DNA of 64,000 bases from Oscillospiraceae bacterium (lineage in GTDB: Bacteria; Bacillota; Clostridia; Oscillospirales; Oscillospiraceae). Of this stretch, positions 17,433 to 26,681 are shown piece after piece. Location: contig CADBKF010000001.1 in the NCBI GenBank assembly GCA_902795195.1, positions 102,112 to 166,111 of the forward strand, read 5' to 3'. The position numbers and the translations under genes were made by a program. Positions within the stretch are counted from its first letter, which is position 1, and each line of letters starts with the position of its first letter. A model generated the notes under the pieces. The model had not been told where the DNA came from and did no database searches. It was given only the letters and a program-made list of their open reading frames with translations.

Positions 17433-19193
17433 ATGGCGTTTCCGCCGGCATTTTTGGACGAGCTGATCGCCCGCAACCCCATCGAGGATGTGGTCGGGCA
17501 GTATGTCCAGCTCAAGCGCAGCGGCGCGAACTACTTCGGCCTCTGCCCGTTCCACAGCGAAAAAACCGGCTCCTTCTCGGTCGCGCCCAACAAGCAGATC
17601 TACTACTGCTTTGGCTGCCACAAGGGCGGGGGCGTGATCAACTTCATCATGGACATCGAGAACCTCAGCTATCCCGACGCGGTGCGCTTTCTGGCCAAGC
17701 GGGCGGGGCTCGAGGTCCCGGAGGACGACCGCTATCAGAGCCGCTACCGCGAGCAGGAGCGATTGTGGAAGCTCTGCAAGGACGCGGCCCGGTTTTTCCA
17801 CCAGCAGCTCAAATCAGACGCCGGAAAGCCCGGCAGGGCCTATCTGGCCGGCCGCGGCATGGACTGGCAGACCGTGACGAAATTCGGCATCGGCTTTGCC
17901 GTGGACGACTGGCACACGCTGGAAAACGCCATGCGCAAGCAGGGCTACACCCGCGAGGAGCTGATCGCGGCGGACCTCGTCGGCGAGCGGGAGAAGGACG
18001 GCAGGCGCTACAGCTACGACCGCTTCACCAACCGCGTGATGTTCCCGCTGATCGACGTGCGCGGAAACGTGGTGGGCTTTGCCGGCCGGACGCTGGACGC
18101 CAACTATCAGGGCCGGAAATACCTCAATTCCAAGGACACGCTGATCTTCAACAAGCGGAATTTTGTCTTCGGCATGAACCTGGCGAAAAAGAGCAAGCAG
18201 GGGCGGATCATCCTCTGCGAGGGGCCGATGGACGCCATCGCCTGCCACCAGTTCGGCTTCGACTGCGCGGTGGCCTCGCAGGGCACGTCCCTGACCCAGG
18301 AGCAGATCAACATCATCGGCAAGTACACCGATCAGGTCGTCATGACCTTCGACAGCGACTTTGCCGGGCAAAACGCCACCCAGCGGGCCATCACGATGTT
18401 TGAAAAGGCGGGGATCTCCGTGCGCATCCTGCGCTTCGAGGGCGCCAAGGACGCCGACGAATTTCTCCATAAATACGGCGCAGACCGCTTCTCTGTGCTG
18501 CTCGAGGGCTCTGCCGACCAGGCGGATTACCGCCTGCAGTCGCTCAAATCCCAGTACGATCTGTCGAAGGACGATCAGAAGGTGGAGTTTCTCAAAAAGG
18601 CCGCGGTGCTGATCTCCGGCTTTCCCAACGCCATCGAGCGGGAGATCTACGGGGCCAAGGCCGCTGAGGCCGCCGGCATCACGCCGGACGCCATGAAGCT
18701 GGAAATCTCCCGCGCCTACAAGAACCGGCGGCGCCGGGAGCAGAAAAAGGAAGAGGAGAAAAACCTCAGTCCGGTGACGGCGCTGCAGCCCGCCGCGCGC
18801 GGCCTGCGCTATGACAACATCCGCTCGGCCCGTGCCGAGGAGGTCGTCTTGCGGCAGGTGCTGCGGGACGCCTCGCAGTTTGAGCTGTTAAAGGACCTGC
18901 CGCCCGAGGCGTTCTCCGCCCCGGTGCTGGGCAAGGCCTATGCCGCCCTGCGCGAGCGCTACCGGGCAGGACACGACGTGTCGCTGGCCGTGCTCCAGGA
19001 CTTCACGCCCGAGGAGCTGGCGCACCTGACCGGCGTGGCGCGGGCCAACGACGAGCCGGTGAGCGAGCAGGCACTGCGCGACTGCGCGGCCGCCATTCTG
19101 GAAGAACATCAAAAATCCCAGCAGGGCCAGGGTGAGGACGCCCTGCGCGCGACCCTGGAACGAATGAAAAATAAAAAAGGATACGGAGGCTGA
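17433..19193 (+). CDS. dnaG: DNA primase
   Basis: Makes RNA primers at the replication fork with DnaB helicase. Residues 35-65 hold the zinc-binding domain ([11 protein letters not shown] and [10 protein letters not shown]). The TOPRIM domain follows with [10 protein letters not shown] and the acidic FDSDFAGQ, and then a C-terminal helicase-interacting region. 586 residues, normal. The start at 17433 follows GGGAGG. sigA begins 5 nt after its stop, reproducing the classic macromolecular-synthesis operon. Confidence 0.97.
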   Translation: MAFPPAFLDELIARNPIEDVVGQYVQLKRSGANYFGLCPFHSEKTGSFSVAPNKQIYYCFGCHKGGGVINFIMDIENLSYPDAVRFLAKRAGLEVPEDDRYQSRYREQERLWKLCKDAARFFHQQLKSDAGKPGRAYLAGRGMDWQTVTKFGIGFAVDDWHTLENAMRKQGYTREELIAADLVGEREKDGRRYSYDRFTNRVMFPLIDVRGNVVGFAGRTLDANYQGRKYLNSKDTLIFNKRNFVFGMNLAKKSKQGRIILCEGPMDAIACHQFGFDCAVASQGTSLTQEQINIIGKYTDQVVMTFDSDFAGQNATQRAITMFEKAGISVRILRFEGAKDADEFLHKYGADRFSVLLEGSADQADYRLQSLKSQYDLSKDDQKVEFLKKAAVLISGFPNAIEREIYGAKAAEAAGITPDAMKLEISRAYKNRRRREQKKEEEKNLSPVTALQPAARGLRYDNIRSARAEEVVLRQVLRDASQFELLKDLPPEAFSAPVLGKAYAALRERYRAGHDVSLAVLQDFTPEELAHLTGVARANDEPVSEQALRDCAAAILEEHQKSQQGQGEDALRATLERMKNKKGYGG

Positions 19194-19197
19194 ACCC

Positions 19198-20331
19198 ATG
19201 GAAGATGCGGAGCTGGTACAGAACAAAATCAATGAGCTGCTGGCCCTCGGCAAGCAGCATGGCAAGGTAACATCCAAGCAATTGCTTGCAACGCTCGACG
19301 CCATCGACGCCGACGAGGCCCAGACCGACGCGGTCTATGCGGCCCTGGAGCAGGCGGGCATCGAGCTGGACGTCTCGGACGTGGCCGAGATCATCGAGGG
19401 CGCGGAGGAGCTGCTGCCCACGGACGAGGAGCTCGAGCGCATCTCGGAGGAGGTGCCCGAGACCGAGGAGATCATGGACTACGCCAACGTCGACGAGAGC
19501 GCGCCCATGAGCGACCCCGTGCGCATGTACCTCAAGGAGATCGGCAAGATCAAGCTGCTCAGCCCTGAGGAGGAGCAGGAGGTCGGCAGGCGCATCAGCG
19601 AGGGCGACGAGCAGGCGAAAAAGCGCATGGTCGAGGCCAACCTCCGTCTGGTGGTCTCCATCGCCAAGCGCTATGTGGGGCGCGGCATGCACCTGCTCGA
19701 CCTCATCCAGGAGGGCAACATCGGCCTGCTCAAGGCGGTGGAAAAGTTCGATTACACCAAGGGCTACAAGTTCTCCACCTATTCCACCTGGTGGATCCGC
19801 CAGTCCATCACCCGCGCGGTGGCGGACCAGGCCAGAACCATCCGCATCCCGGTGCACATGGTGGAGACCATCAACAAGGTCGCCAAGGCATCAAGAAGCC
19901 TCGTGCAGGAGCTGGGCCGCGAGCCCAACGTCTCCGAGATCAGCGAGCGCATCGGCGTGCCCGAGGAGAAGGTGGCCGAGGTCATGAAGATCGCCCAGGA
20001 GCCGGTCTCCCTGGAGACCCCGGTGGGCGAGGAGGACGACAGCCATCTGGGCGACTTCATCCCCGACAACGAGGCCAAGGAGCCGGCGGAGTCCGCCAGC
20101 TTCAACATGCTGCGCCAGCAGCTGAACGAGGTCATGGCGACCCTCACGCCCAGAGAGTGCAAGGTGCTGCGCCTGCGCTTCGGTCTGGAGGACGGCAGGC
20201 CCCACACGCTCGAGGAGGTCGGCAAGGAATTTGACGTCACGCGCGAGCGCGTGCGCCAGATCGAATCCAAGGCCCTGCGCAAGCTGCGCCACCCGTCGCG
20301 GTCCAAGATTCTGAAGGATTTCTTAAATTAA
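19198..20331 (+). CDS. sigA: RNA polymerase primary sigma factor SigA
   Basis: Directs RNA polymerase to housekeeping promoters. It has an acidic region 1.1, region 1.2 with [11 protein letters not shown], region 2 with [15 protein letters not shown], region 3, and region 4.2 with the helix [16 protein letters not shown]. 377 residues, typical of Firmicutes SigA. The ATG at 19198 follows ACGGAGG. The promoters in this window (TTGACA/TATAAT, 16-17 bp) match what this factor is expected to recognise. Confidence 0.97.
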   Translation: MEDAELVQNKINELLALGKQHGKVTSKQLLATLDAIDADEAQTDAVYAALEQAGIELDVSDVAEIIEGAEELLPTDEELERISEEVPETEEIMDYANVDESAPMSDPVRMYLKEIGKIKLLSPEEEQEVGRRISEGDEQAKKRMVEANLRLVVSIAKRYVGRGMHLLDLIQEGNIGLLKAVEKFDYTKGYKFSTYSTWWIRQSITRAVADQARTIRIPVHMVETINKVAKASRSLVQELGREPNVSEISERIGVPEEKVAEVMKIAQEPVSLETPVGEEDDSHLGDFIPDNEAKEPAESASFNMLRQQLNEVMATLTPRECKVLRLRFGLEDGRPHTLEEVGKEFDVTRERVRQIESKALRKLRHPSRSKILKDFLN

Positions 20332-20342
20332 GAATTTTACTC

Positions 20343-20370
20343 TTGACATCTGGCAAAAAATCCGTATGAT
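20343..20370 (+). promoter_or_regulatory. Promoter of acpP
   Basis: A perfect TTGACA and a TATGAT spaced 16 bp. The whole region resembles the SRP RNA promoter at 20654-20682. Confidence 0.85.
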
Positions 20371-20418
20371 ATTCTAAGGTAATGAATTACGAATTTTGAT
20401 TGCTGGGAGGCAAACCTT

Positions 20419-20640
20419 ATGCTGGAAAAAATCATTGCGTATCTGTCCAGAGAGCTGGACATTCCCGCCGAGAGCATCGACGCGGACACCACCTTCGAGA
20501 GCCTGCAGCTGGATTCTCTGGACACCGTGGAAATGGTCATGGATCTGGAGCAGGAGCTGGATATGGAACTCGAGATCGAGGACCGGCTGACCACCGTCGG
20601 CGAGCTGGCGGACTACATCGAGAGCAAGCTCGACGAATAA
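20419..20640 (+). CDS. acpP: Acyl carrier protein
   Basis: A 73-residue acidic helical protein that carries acyl chains on a phosphopantetheine arm in fatty-acid synthesis. The attachment serine lies in LDSLDTVEMVM. The length and charge are normal. The ATG at 20419 follows GGGAGG by about 8 nt, and the gene has its own strong promoter. No fatty-acid enzymes are adjacent, so it stands alone between sigA and the SRP RNA. Confidence 0.94.
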   Translation: MLEKIIAYLSRELDIPAESIDADTTFESLQLDSLDTVEMVMDLEQELDMELEIEDRLTTVGELADYIESKLDE

Positions 20641-20653
20641 TTCGGATTTTTAC

Positions 20654-20682
20654 TTGCAATCGGCAAAAAAATACGGTATAAT
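20654..20682 (+). promoter_or_regulatory. Promoter of the SRP RNA
   Basis: TTGCAA and a perfect TATAAT with a 17-bp spacer; transcription would begin near 20690. Confidence 0.88.
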
Positions 20683-20689
20683 TCCATAT

Positions 20690-21012
20690 AGACTTGTCAT
20701 ACGCCGCGCCGGCCTGTGACAAGGTCGCACTAGTCGGGGAGATAGCGGTGCCCTGTTGCCCGCAATCCGCTACAGCGGGGATGAAGTCCTGTACGAGGGT
20801 CTGCGTTGTGTTGTCTGTCCGGATAAGTGGTGTTGAGGAATCGGTCTCGCGCAACGTCGCCCCGTGAACCATGTCAGGCGGGGAACCGAGCAGCATTAAG
20901 CGGTAAGCTTCGTGTGCCGCGAGTCAGCCGTTTCTGAGCTGGCTGTCCGGGAAACGGGGATAACGCAAATTCGGATGCAGGTGTGCGATCTTGTCATGGG
21001 TCGGCGTGTTTT
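20690..21012 (+). ncRNA. ffs: Signal recognition particle RNA, large bacterial type
   Basis: RNA scaffold of the signal recognition particle, which works with Ffh to target proteins to the membrane. The conserved SRP-domain core appears as CCATGTCAGGCGGGGAACCG followed by AGCAGCATTAAG near 20870-20900. The 5' part (20701-20730) pairs with the 3' part (20981-21008), closing a long rod as expected for the roughly 300-nt form with an Alu domain. A T-run follows the 3' arm. It lies directly upstream of dnaX, the same order as scr-dnaX in Bacillus. The ends are estimated from the promoter and the pairing. Confidence 0.9.
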
Positions 21013-21051
21013 TAGGGAATAGGGAATCGTGAATAGGGAATAGTTGAGGTG

Positions 21052-21078
21052 TTTTTCAAATTGCCATTTGAAAAACTG
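21052..21078. repeat. Perfect inverted repeat before dnaX
   Basis: An 11-bp arm of the GTTTTTCAAAT type and its complement flank a TGCC loop, 20 bp upstream of dnaX. Short direct repeats of AGGGAATAG precede it. It may be a leader hairpin; without a T-tail it is not a clear terminator. Confidence 0.45.
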
Positions 21079-21097
21079 AAATGGATGGGGTGAGACG

Positions 21098-22696
21098 GTG
21101 TATCAGGCGCTATACAGAAAATACAGGCCGCAGACCTTTGACGAGGTCGTGGGGCAGGCGAGCGTCACGCAGACGCTCAAGGCACAGCTGATCTCCGGCA
21201 AGCTCAGCCACGCCTACCTCTTCACCGGCTCCCGGGGCACCGGCAAGACCAGCTGCGCCAAGATCCTGGCCAAGGCGGTCAACTGCCTGCACCTCATCGA
21301 CGGCAATCCCTGCAACCACTGCGCCGCCTGCCGCAGCATCGACAGCGGCAGCTGCATGGACGTGCTGGAGATCGACGCGGCCTCCAACAACGGCGTGGAC
21401 AACGTCCGCGCCCTGCGCGACGACGCGATCTATGCCCCGGCGGAGGTCAAAAAGCGCGTGTACATCATCGACGAGGTGCACATGCTCTCCATCTCGGCCT
21501 TCAACGCGCTGCTCAAGATCATTGAGGAGCCGCCTGAGCATCTGCTCTTCATTCTGGCGACCACCGAGCTGCACAAGGTTCCGGCGACGATCCTCTCACG
21601 CTGCCAGCGCTTTTCCTTCAAGCGCCTGCTGCCGGAGGACATCGCCAAGCGCATCAACTATGTGGCCTATCAGGAGGGCATCGACCTCACACCCGAGGCG
21701 GCCAATCTGCTGGCCCGGCTGGCGGACGGCGCCCTGCGTGACGGCATGAGCCTGCTCGACCAGTGTGCGGCCTCGGCCATCGGTACAGTGGACGCAGAGA
21801 AGGTCTATGACTGCCTGGGCCTGGCCGGGTCCCGCCGGGCGGCGGAGCTGCTGGGCTATGTGGCCGCGCACGACACCAAGGCGGCGCTCGCGCTGTTTTC
21901 CGAGCAGTACGCCGGCGGCAAGGACATCGCGGCCATGCTCGACGAGCTGGTCTCGCTCTGCCGGGACCTTCTGATCCTGCGCACCGCGCCGAAGACCGGC
22001 AGCGGCCTGCTCACCGGCGTGTGCACCGACGCGGAATACAAGCAGCTCTATCCCCGCTTTACCGCGGCGGAACTGCTGCGGCTGACCAAGCTGCTGCAGG
22101 AAACCGCTTCCGGCTTCAACCGCAGCGCCAACCGGCGCATCGACGCCGAGCTCTGCCTCATGCAGATGTGCGATCCGCAGCTGGATCTGGACGCGCAGGC
22201 CATCAACGCCAGGCTCTCCAGGGTTGAGCAGCAGCTGGCCGCAGGCGTGCGGCCCGTGCAGCTGCAGCCGCTGGCCGAGACCGCGGCGCCGGCGCCGAGC
22301 GAGCCCGAGGCTGCGCCGCAGCCGGCGAGCCCGCCAAAGCCCCGGGTGCTGCCCGATGAGCTGCCGGTGGGCTTCTGGGCGGAGCTCATTGAGAAGGTGA
22401 CGCCGCAGCTCGACCCTGCCGAGGCCGGCTTCTTTTCCACAAAGCCCGACGCAGTGCTGCGCCCGGTGTGGAAGGACGACACGCTGCTGCTGTGCGCCGA
22501 GACCGAGTTCACCCGGCAGATGGCCGACACGCAGACGGTCCGGCAGGCCGTTTCCACCGCGGCTGAAGCGCTGCTGCACACGCCGATCCGCGTGCGCGTG
22601 GTCTGCTCGCCGAAGCGCGACGAGGGCAGCGACAAATTCGAAGAATTGTTGTTATTTGCAAAAAAGCATCCCAATATCATCAACATCAAAACATAA
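21098..22696 (+). CDS. dnaX: DNA polymerase III subunit gamma/tau
   Basis: Clamp-loader ATPase of the replicative polymerase. It has the Walker A GSRGTGKTS, the zinc-binding cysteines in CNHCAACRSI, the DEVH Walker B (IIDEVHMLS) and a sensor arginine in LSRCQRF. Residues beyond about 365 are a proline/alanine-rich tail and the tau-type C-terminus. 532 residues. The start is GTG at 21098 after GGGGTGA. It forms an operon with ybaB, recR and traX. Confidence 0.96.
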   Translation: MYQALYRKYRPQTFDEVVGQASVTQTLKAQLISGKLSHAYLFTGSRGTGKTSCAKILAKAVNCLHLIDGNPCNHCAACRSIDSGSCMDVLEIDAASNNGVDNVRALRDDAIYAPAEVKKRVYIIDEVHMLSISAFNALLKIIEEPPEHLLFILATTELHKVPATILSRCQRFSFKRLLPEDIAKRINYVAYQEGIDLTPEAANLLARLADGALRDGMSLLDQCAASAIGTVDAEKVYDCLGLAGSRRAAELLGYVAAHDTKAALALFSEQYAGGKDIAAMLDELVSLCRDLLILRTAPKTGSGLLTGVCTDAEYKQLYPRFTAAELLRLTKLLQETASGFNRSANRRIDAELCLMQMCDPQLDLDAQAINARLSRVEQQLAAGVRPVQLQPLAETAAPAPSEPEAAPQPASPPKPRVLPDELPVGFWAELIEKVTPQLDPAEAGFFSTKPDAVLRPVWKDDTLLLCAETEFTRQMADTQTVRQAVSTAAEALLHTPIRVRVVCSPKRDEGSDKFEELLLFAKKHPNIINIKT

Positions 22697-22708
22697 AGGA
22701 GTAGAACT

Positions 22709-23059
22709 ATGGCAAAGGGCGGTTATCGCGGCAACCCCATGATGGGCGGCGGCGTCAACATGAACATGATCAAGCAGGCACAGAAGATGCAGCAGGACAT
22801 GCTGAAGATGCAGGAGGAGATGGAGACCAAGGAGTACGAGGCCACCGTCGGCGGCGGCATGGTGACGGCCAAGGTCAACGGAAAGCACGAGGTGCTCTCT
22901 GTGACCATCGACCCCGAGGCAGTGGACCCCGACGACGTGGAGATGCTGCAGGATATGGTGGTCGCGGCGGTCAATGAGGCCATGCGCAAGCAGGAGGCCG
23001 ACGCCAGCGCCAACATGAGCAAGCTCACCGGCGGCCTGAATCTGGGCGGTCTGTTCTGA
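22709..23059 (+). CDS. YbaB/EbfC nucleoid-associated protein
   Basis: A small DNA-binding protein of 116 residues, made as a dimer and found next to recR in most bacteria. The typical core is seen: [36 protein letters not shown], and [11 protein letters not shown] with a Gly-rich C-terminus. The ATG at 22709 follows AAAGGAG. Its stop overlaps the recR start. Confidence 0.96.
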   Translation: MAKGGYRGNPMMGGGVNMNMIKQAQKMQQDMLKMQEEMETKEYEATVGGGMVTAKVNGKHEVLSVTIDPEAVDPDDVEMLQDMVVAAVNEAMRKQEADASANMSKLTGGLNLGGLF

Positions 23060-23661
23060 TGCAGCGCTATTTTCCGGTGGCGCTCGAGCGCCTGACGGAG
23101 GAATTCGCCAAGCTCCCCGGCATCGGCGGCAAGACCGCCCAGCGGCTGGCCTTCTATGTGCTGAGCCTGCCGGAGGAGGAGGCGAGAAGCTTTTCCGAGG
23201 CCATTATGGAGGCCAAGCGCACCGTGCACACCTGCCCGGTCTGCCAGAATCTGACCGACGGCGAGCTGTGCGGCATCTGCGCAGACGAGGAGCGCGACCA
23301 CAGCGTGATCTGCGTGGTGGCTGAGCCCAAGGACGTCATCGCCCTCGAGCGGGCCCGGGAATATCACGGGGTCTACCACGTGCTCCACGGCGTCATTTCG
23401 CCGCTGAGCCACATCGGCCCGGACGATATCCGCATCCGCGAGCTGCTCTCCAGAGTCGCCAAGGGCGACGTGCAGGAGGTCATTATGGCCACCAACCCCG
23501 ACACCGAGGGTGAGGCCACGGCCATGTACATCTCGCGGCTGCTGCGGCCGATGGAGATCAAGGTCACCCGGCTGGCCTACGGCATCCCGGTGGGCAGCCA
23601 GCTGGAATATGCAGACGAGGTCACGCTGCTGCGCGCCCTTGAGGGAAGGCGGGAAATCTGA
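23059..23661 (+). CDS. recR: Recombination mediator RecR
   Basis: Acts with RecO and RecF to load RecA at gaps. It has an N-terminal helix-hairpin-helix ([14 protein letters not shown]), the zinc finger with CPVC and CGIC, a TOPRIM domain ([12 protein letters not shown]), and the C-terminal [14 protein letters not shown] motif. 200 residues, normal. The start overlaps the ybaB stop and the stop overlaps the traX start, both in TGATG form. Confidence 0.97.
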   Translation: MQRYFPVALERLTEEFAKLPGIGGKTAQRLAFYVLSLPEEEARSFSEAIMEAKRTVHTCPVCQNLTDGELCGICADEERDHSVICVVAEPKDVIALERAREYHGVYHVLHGVISPLSHIGPDDIRIRELLSRVAKGDVQEVIMATNPDTEGEATAMYISRLLRPMEIKVTRLAYGIPVGSQLEYADEVTLLRALEGRREI

Positions 23662-24434
23662 TGTCGGCCCTGGCACTGAAGCTGATCGCAACGCTCACGA
23701 TGACCATCGACCACCTGGGGCACTTCGTGCCCGGCGGGACCTACATGCGCATCATCGGCCGTCTGGCGTTTCCAATCTACGCATTTTTGCTGGCAAACGG
23801 CTTTGCCCACACCTCCAACCGGGGGCGCTACGCCTACCGGCTGGCGCTGTTTGCGCTCATTTCCCAGCTGCCGTTCACGCTGATGCTCAAGTCCAGCATC
23901 ATCGACGGCTCCACCTCGCTGCAGCCGCTTCTGTGGGAGTATGTGCATCACGGCAGCGTGATCACGTCGCTTCTGATCTCCTTCCTCTGCCTGTGGCTGC
24001 TGGAGGGCTGCAAGGAAAAGCTCTGGTCGCGCATTCTCTCGTGGCTGGTGGTGCTGGGCGTGCTGGCGTTGTACCTGTCAGGCGCCATCCGGTCCGACTA
24101 CGGCCCCAAGTGCGTGTTGATGGTGCTGTGCTTCTACTATTTCCGGCAGACGCCCGGCCTCATGGTCCTGATGGCGTCCGCATCCCTGTGCGCCATTCTC
24201 TTTCAGGACCAGTTCCTGTATGTTCTGCAGGGCAGCCGCGGCGAGTTCCCGATGCCGGACAGCTGGACGCTGAAGCAGCTGTTTTCGCTGCTGTCGATGA
24301 TCCCGATTCTGCTCTACAACGGGAAGAAGGGCTGGAGCCCGAGCACGCAGCCCTGGAAAAAGCTCTGGCAGCTCGGCTTTTATGCCTACTACCCGCTGCA
24401 CATGACGGTGCTGTTTTTCCTGTTCCGATTCTGA
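23661..24434 (+). CDS. TraX family integral membrane protein
   Basis: 257 residues with about eight hydrophobic segments. The N-terminus contains TIDHLGHFV and GRLAFPIYAFLLANGF, the hallmark of the TraX family, named for the F-plasmid pilin acetylase. The chromosomal Clostridial members have no established role; acyl transfer to a surface molecule is only inferred from the family. Its start shares bases with the recR stop, so it is coupled to the dnaX operon, though this link seems positional rather than functional. Confidence 0.88.
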   Translation: MSALALKLIATLTMTIDHLGHFVPGGTYMRIIGRLAFPIYAFLLANGFAHTSNRGRYAYRLALFALISQLPFTLMLKSSIIDGSTSLQPLLWEYVHHGSVITSLLISFLCLWLLEGCKEKLWSRILSWLVVLGVLALYLSGAIRSDYGPKCVLMVLCFYYFRQTPGLMVLMASASLCAILFQDQFLYVLQGSRGEFPMPDSWTLKQLFSLLSMIPILLYNGKKGWSPSTQPWKKLWQLGFYAYYPLHMTVLFFLFRF

Positions 24435-24437
24435 GAC

Positions 24438-24483
24438 AAAAAACCCGGAGACGGCTTGTGCCGTCTCCGGGATTTCTTTTTTC
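24438..24483. terminator. Bidirectional terminator
   Basis: A 12-bp perfect stem (24444-24455 with 24460-24471) with a TTGT loop, A-run before and T-run after, between convergent traX and the aminotransferase. Confidence 0.92.
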
Positions 24484-24484
24484 T

Positions 24485-25642
24485 TTACAGCTTGCTGCGC
24501 AGGCTCTCCAGGCGGTTGAGCGCCTCGTAGAGGGTCTCGTCGCGCTTGGCGAAGTGGAAGCGCACCCAGTCGTGCACATCCTCCTTGAAGAAGGTGCAGG
24601 CCGGCACCGCCGCCACGCCGACGTTCCGGGCCATCCACTCGCAGAAGGCCACGTCGTCGCCCTTGCTGAACTCGCCGACGTTTACCATCACGTAGTAGGC
24701 GCCCTGCGGATCGGTATAGGTGAAGCCCAGGTCCTTCAAGCCGCCCACGAACACGGATTTCATGTGCTCGTAGAGCGCGCCCAGCTCCTCATAGTAGGAC
24801 AGCGGCTGGTTCAGACCCACCAGGCAGGCCTCCATCAGCGGAGAGGGAGCTGCGACGGTCATGAAGTCGTGCACCTGCTTGATCTTGTCCAGAATTTCCT
24901 TCGGCGCGATCACGTAGCCCAGACGCCAGCCGGTGATGTGGTAGGTCTTCGACAGGGAGCTGCAGGAGATCGTGCGCTCCCACATGCCGGGCAGGGAGTT
25001 CATATACACGTGCTGATTGGGCGCGTAGATGATGTGCTCGTAGACCTCGTCGGTGATGATATAGGCGTCGTATTTGATGGCAAGATCCGCGATGATCTGC
25101 AGCTCCTCGCGCGTGAACACCTTGCCGCTGGGGTTGGAGGGGTTGCAGAGGATCAGCGCCTTGATGCCCTGCCGGAAGGCGTCCTCGAGCTGCTCGGGGT
25201 CAAAGTTGAAGGCGGGCGGCTTGAGCGGCACATAGACCGGCTCAGCGCGGGCCATCAGGATCTCGGCAATGTAGTTCTCAAAATAGGGCGAAAACACGCC
25301 GATCTTGTCGCCGGGGTTGCACAGGGCGATCAGCGAGTCGATCATCGCCTCGGTCGAGCCGATCGTGATGAGGACGTTCTCGTTGGGGTCCAGCGGCCGG
25401 CCCATGAAGTGACTCTGCTTCTTTGCCACCGCGGCGCGGAAATTCGGCGCGCCCCAGGTGATGGGGTACTGGTGCGGGCCCTCGTAGGCGACCTCTGCCA
25501 GCCGGTCCATCAGGAATTTCGGCGGGTCAAAGTCGGGGAAGCCCTGCGACAGGTTGATGGCGCCGCACTCGTTGGAGATGCGGGTCATGCGGCGGATCAG
25601 CGATTCGCTGAAGCGCTTGGTAACGTTGCTCATTTCTCTCAT
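24485..25642 (-). CDS. PLP-dependent class I/II aminotransferase
   Basis: 385 residues of fold type I. The lysine that binds pyridoxal phosphate lies in SSLSKTYHITGWRLGY; other signs are NLSQGFPDF, CNPSNPSGKVF and the Asp in IITDEVYEH. It resembles the methionine/glutamine/aromatic-type (YbdL, kynurenine aminotransferase) branch, but the substrate cannot be fixed from sequence. The start at 25642 follows GAGGAAGT by about 10 nt; ATG at 25633 is an alternative. Next upstream on the same strand is a beta-lactamase-fold protein. Confidence 0.92.
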   Translation of the reverse strand: MREMSNVTKRFSESLIRRMTRISNECGAINLSQGFPDFDPPKFLMDRLAEVAYEGPHQYPITWGAPNFRAAVAKKQSHFMGRPLDPNENVLITIGSTEAMIDSLIALCNPGDKIGVFSPYFENYIAEILMARAEPVYVPLKPPAFNFDPEQLEDAFRQGIKALILCNPSNPSGKVFTREELQIIADLAIKYDAYIITDEVYEHIIYAPNQHVYMNSLPGMWERTISCSSLSKTYHITGWRLGYVIAPKEILDKIKQVHDFMTVAAPSPLMEACLVGLNQPLSYYEELGALYEHMKSVFVGGLKDLGFTYTDPQGAYYVMVNVGEFSKGDDVAFCEWMARNVGVAAVPACTFFKEDVHDWVRFHFAKRDETLYEALNRLESLRSKL

Positions 25643-25709
25643 AATGGTTACTTCCTCTTTGAATTCGGGCCTCCGGCAGCGTCAGGGCGCGCCGGAGGCC
25701 GTTTCGGCA

Positions 25710-26672
25710 TCAGCCGAGGTACTTGCTCACAAGCTGGGTGATCTCCACGCACTTCTTCGTGGAGCCCTCGTTGGTGAAGGGGTTGTTGCAGACAATGGCG
25801 ATGACGATCTCGCCGCTGTCGGTGCTGACGATGCCGGCGTCCGCGCAGCAGGTGCCGGTGATGTTGGCGTTGAGGTGGGCAACGCTTGCGCCGGTCGGGG
25901 CGCCGCCGGGGATGCGCTCACCGGGCGCGCCGGTCATCAGCTCCTGCATCTTGGCGGAGGCCTCCTGGCTCACGCATTCGCCGCGGGCGATCATCTGCAG
26001 CAGCTTGGCGCAGTCGCCGGCGGTGACGTAGTTCTGGGTGCCCTGCTCGCCGAAGAGGCGATTGAATTCCACATTGTTACAGCCGATGGCCTTGGCAAAT
26101 TCGTTGACCGCCTTGCGGCCCTGGGCGCCGTCGCCGCCGCCGAGGAGCTTGGTCAGCTCGTTGGAGGCGGAATCCTTGTCCTCGCGGATCATCTCGGTCA
26201 GCAGGCCGGAGACCTGGTCCTCGGTGAGCTTGCCGGACTGGAGCTGGTCGTAGACGGCCGCCATGATGAACAGCTCGGGCAGGTCGGCCGCGACCATGAG
26301 CTCTTCCTCCTTGCAGTTGACGACGGAGTTGACCACGGTGCCGCTGGCGACGTCGATCACGGAAACCTGCCAGCTGCTGGTCAGACCGTCGAGGCAGTCG
26401 TCCAGCTCAGCCTGCAGCGCAGCGGCGTCAAAGAGCGGCTGGGAGGGCTCGGTGGGAGTTTCGGCTTCGGTGACTGCGCCGGGCTCGGGCGAGAGCGCAT
26501 CGCTTTCGGACGGTTCGGTGCTCAGCTGTGCGTCGCTGGGGGTCGTGTTGTCGATGCTGGGGGTCTTGCCGCCGCCGAGGGAGCTGAGGAAGACAACCAC
26601 ACAGACGATGGCTGCCAGAACCAGGAGCACCAGCGCGATTGTGACAAGAATATTCGGCTTTCTCTTTTCCAT
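25710..26672 (-). CDS. Membrane-anchored, catalytically degenerate beta-lactamase-fold protein
   Basis: 320 residues with a transmembrane anchor at 8-31, a Ser/Thr/Pro/Glu linker to about residue 80, then a class A beta-lactamase-like domain. The catalytic S-x-x-K is replaced: the aligned block reads AADLPELFIM, with Asp130 and Glu133 instead of Ser and Lys. The K-T-G triad is replaced by LNA at 267-269. Fold-level matches such as SASNELTKLLGG and GERIPGG remain. I infer an extracellular domain without hydrolase activity. It lies between gltA and the aminotransferase, with 9 bp to gltA. Confidence 0.75.
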   Translation of the reverse strand: MEKRKPNILVTIALVLLVLAAIVCVVVFLSSLGGGKTPSIDNTTPSDAQLSTEPSESDALSPEPGAVTEAETPTEPSQPLFDAAALQAELDDCLDGLTSSWQVSVIDVASGTVVNSVVNCKEEELMVAADLPELFIMAAVYDQLQSGKLTEDQVSGLLTEMIREDKDSASNELTKLLGGGDGAQGRKAVNEFAKAIGCNNVEFNRLFGEQGTQNYVTAGDCAKLLQMIARGECVSQEASAKMQELMTGAPGERIPGGAPTGASVAHLNANITGTCCADAGIVSTDSGEIVIAIVCNNPFTNEGSTKKCVEITQLVSKYLG

Positions 26673-26681
26673 AATACCCTC

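Noticed and set aside
21013..21050. Short AGGGAATAG repeats before dnaX considered as an origin iteron array
   Set aside because: Only three short partial copies, no DnaA boxes recognised and no dnaA or dnaN nearby.
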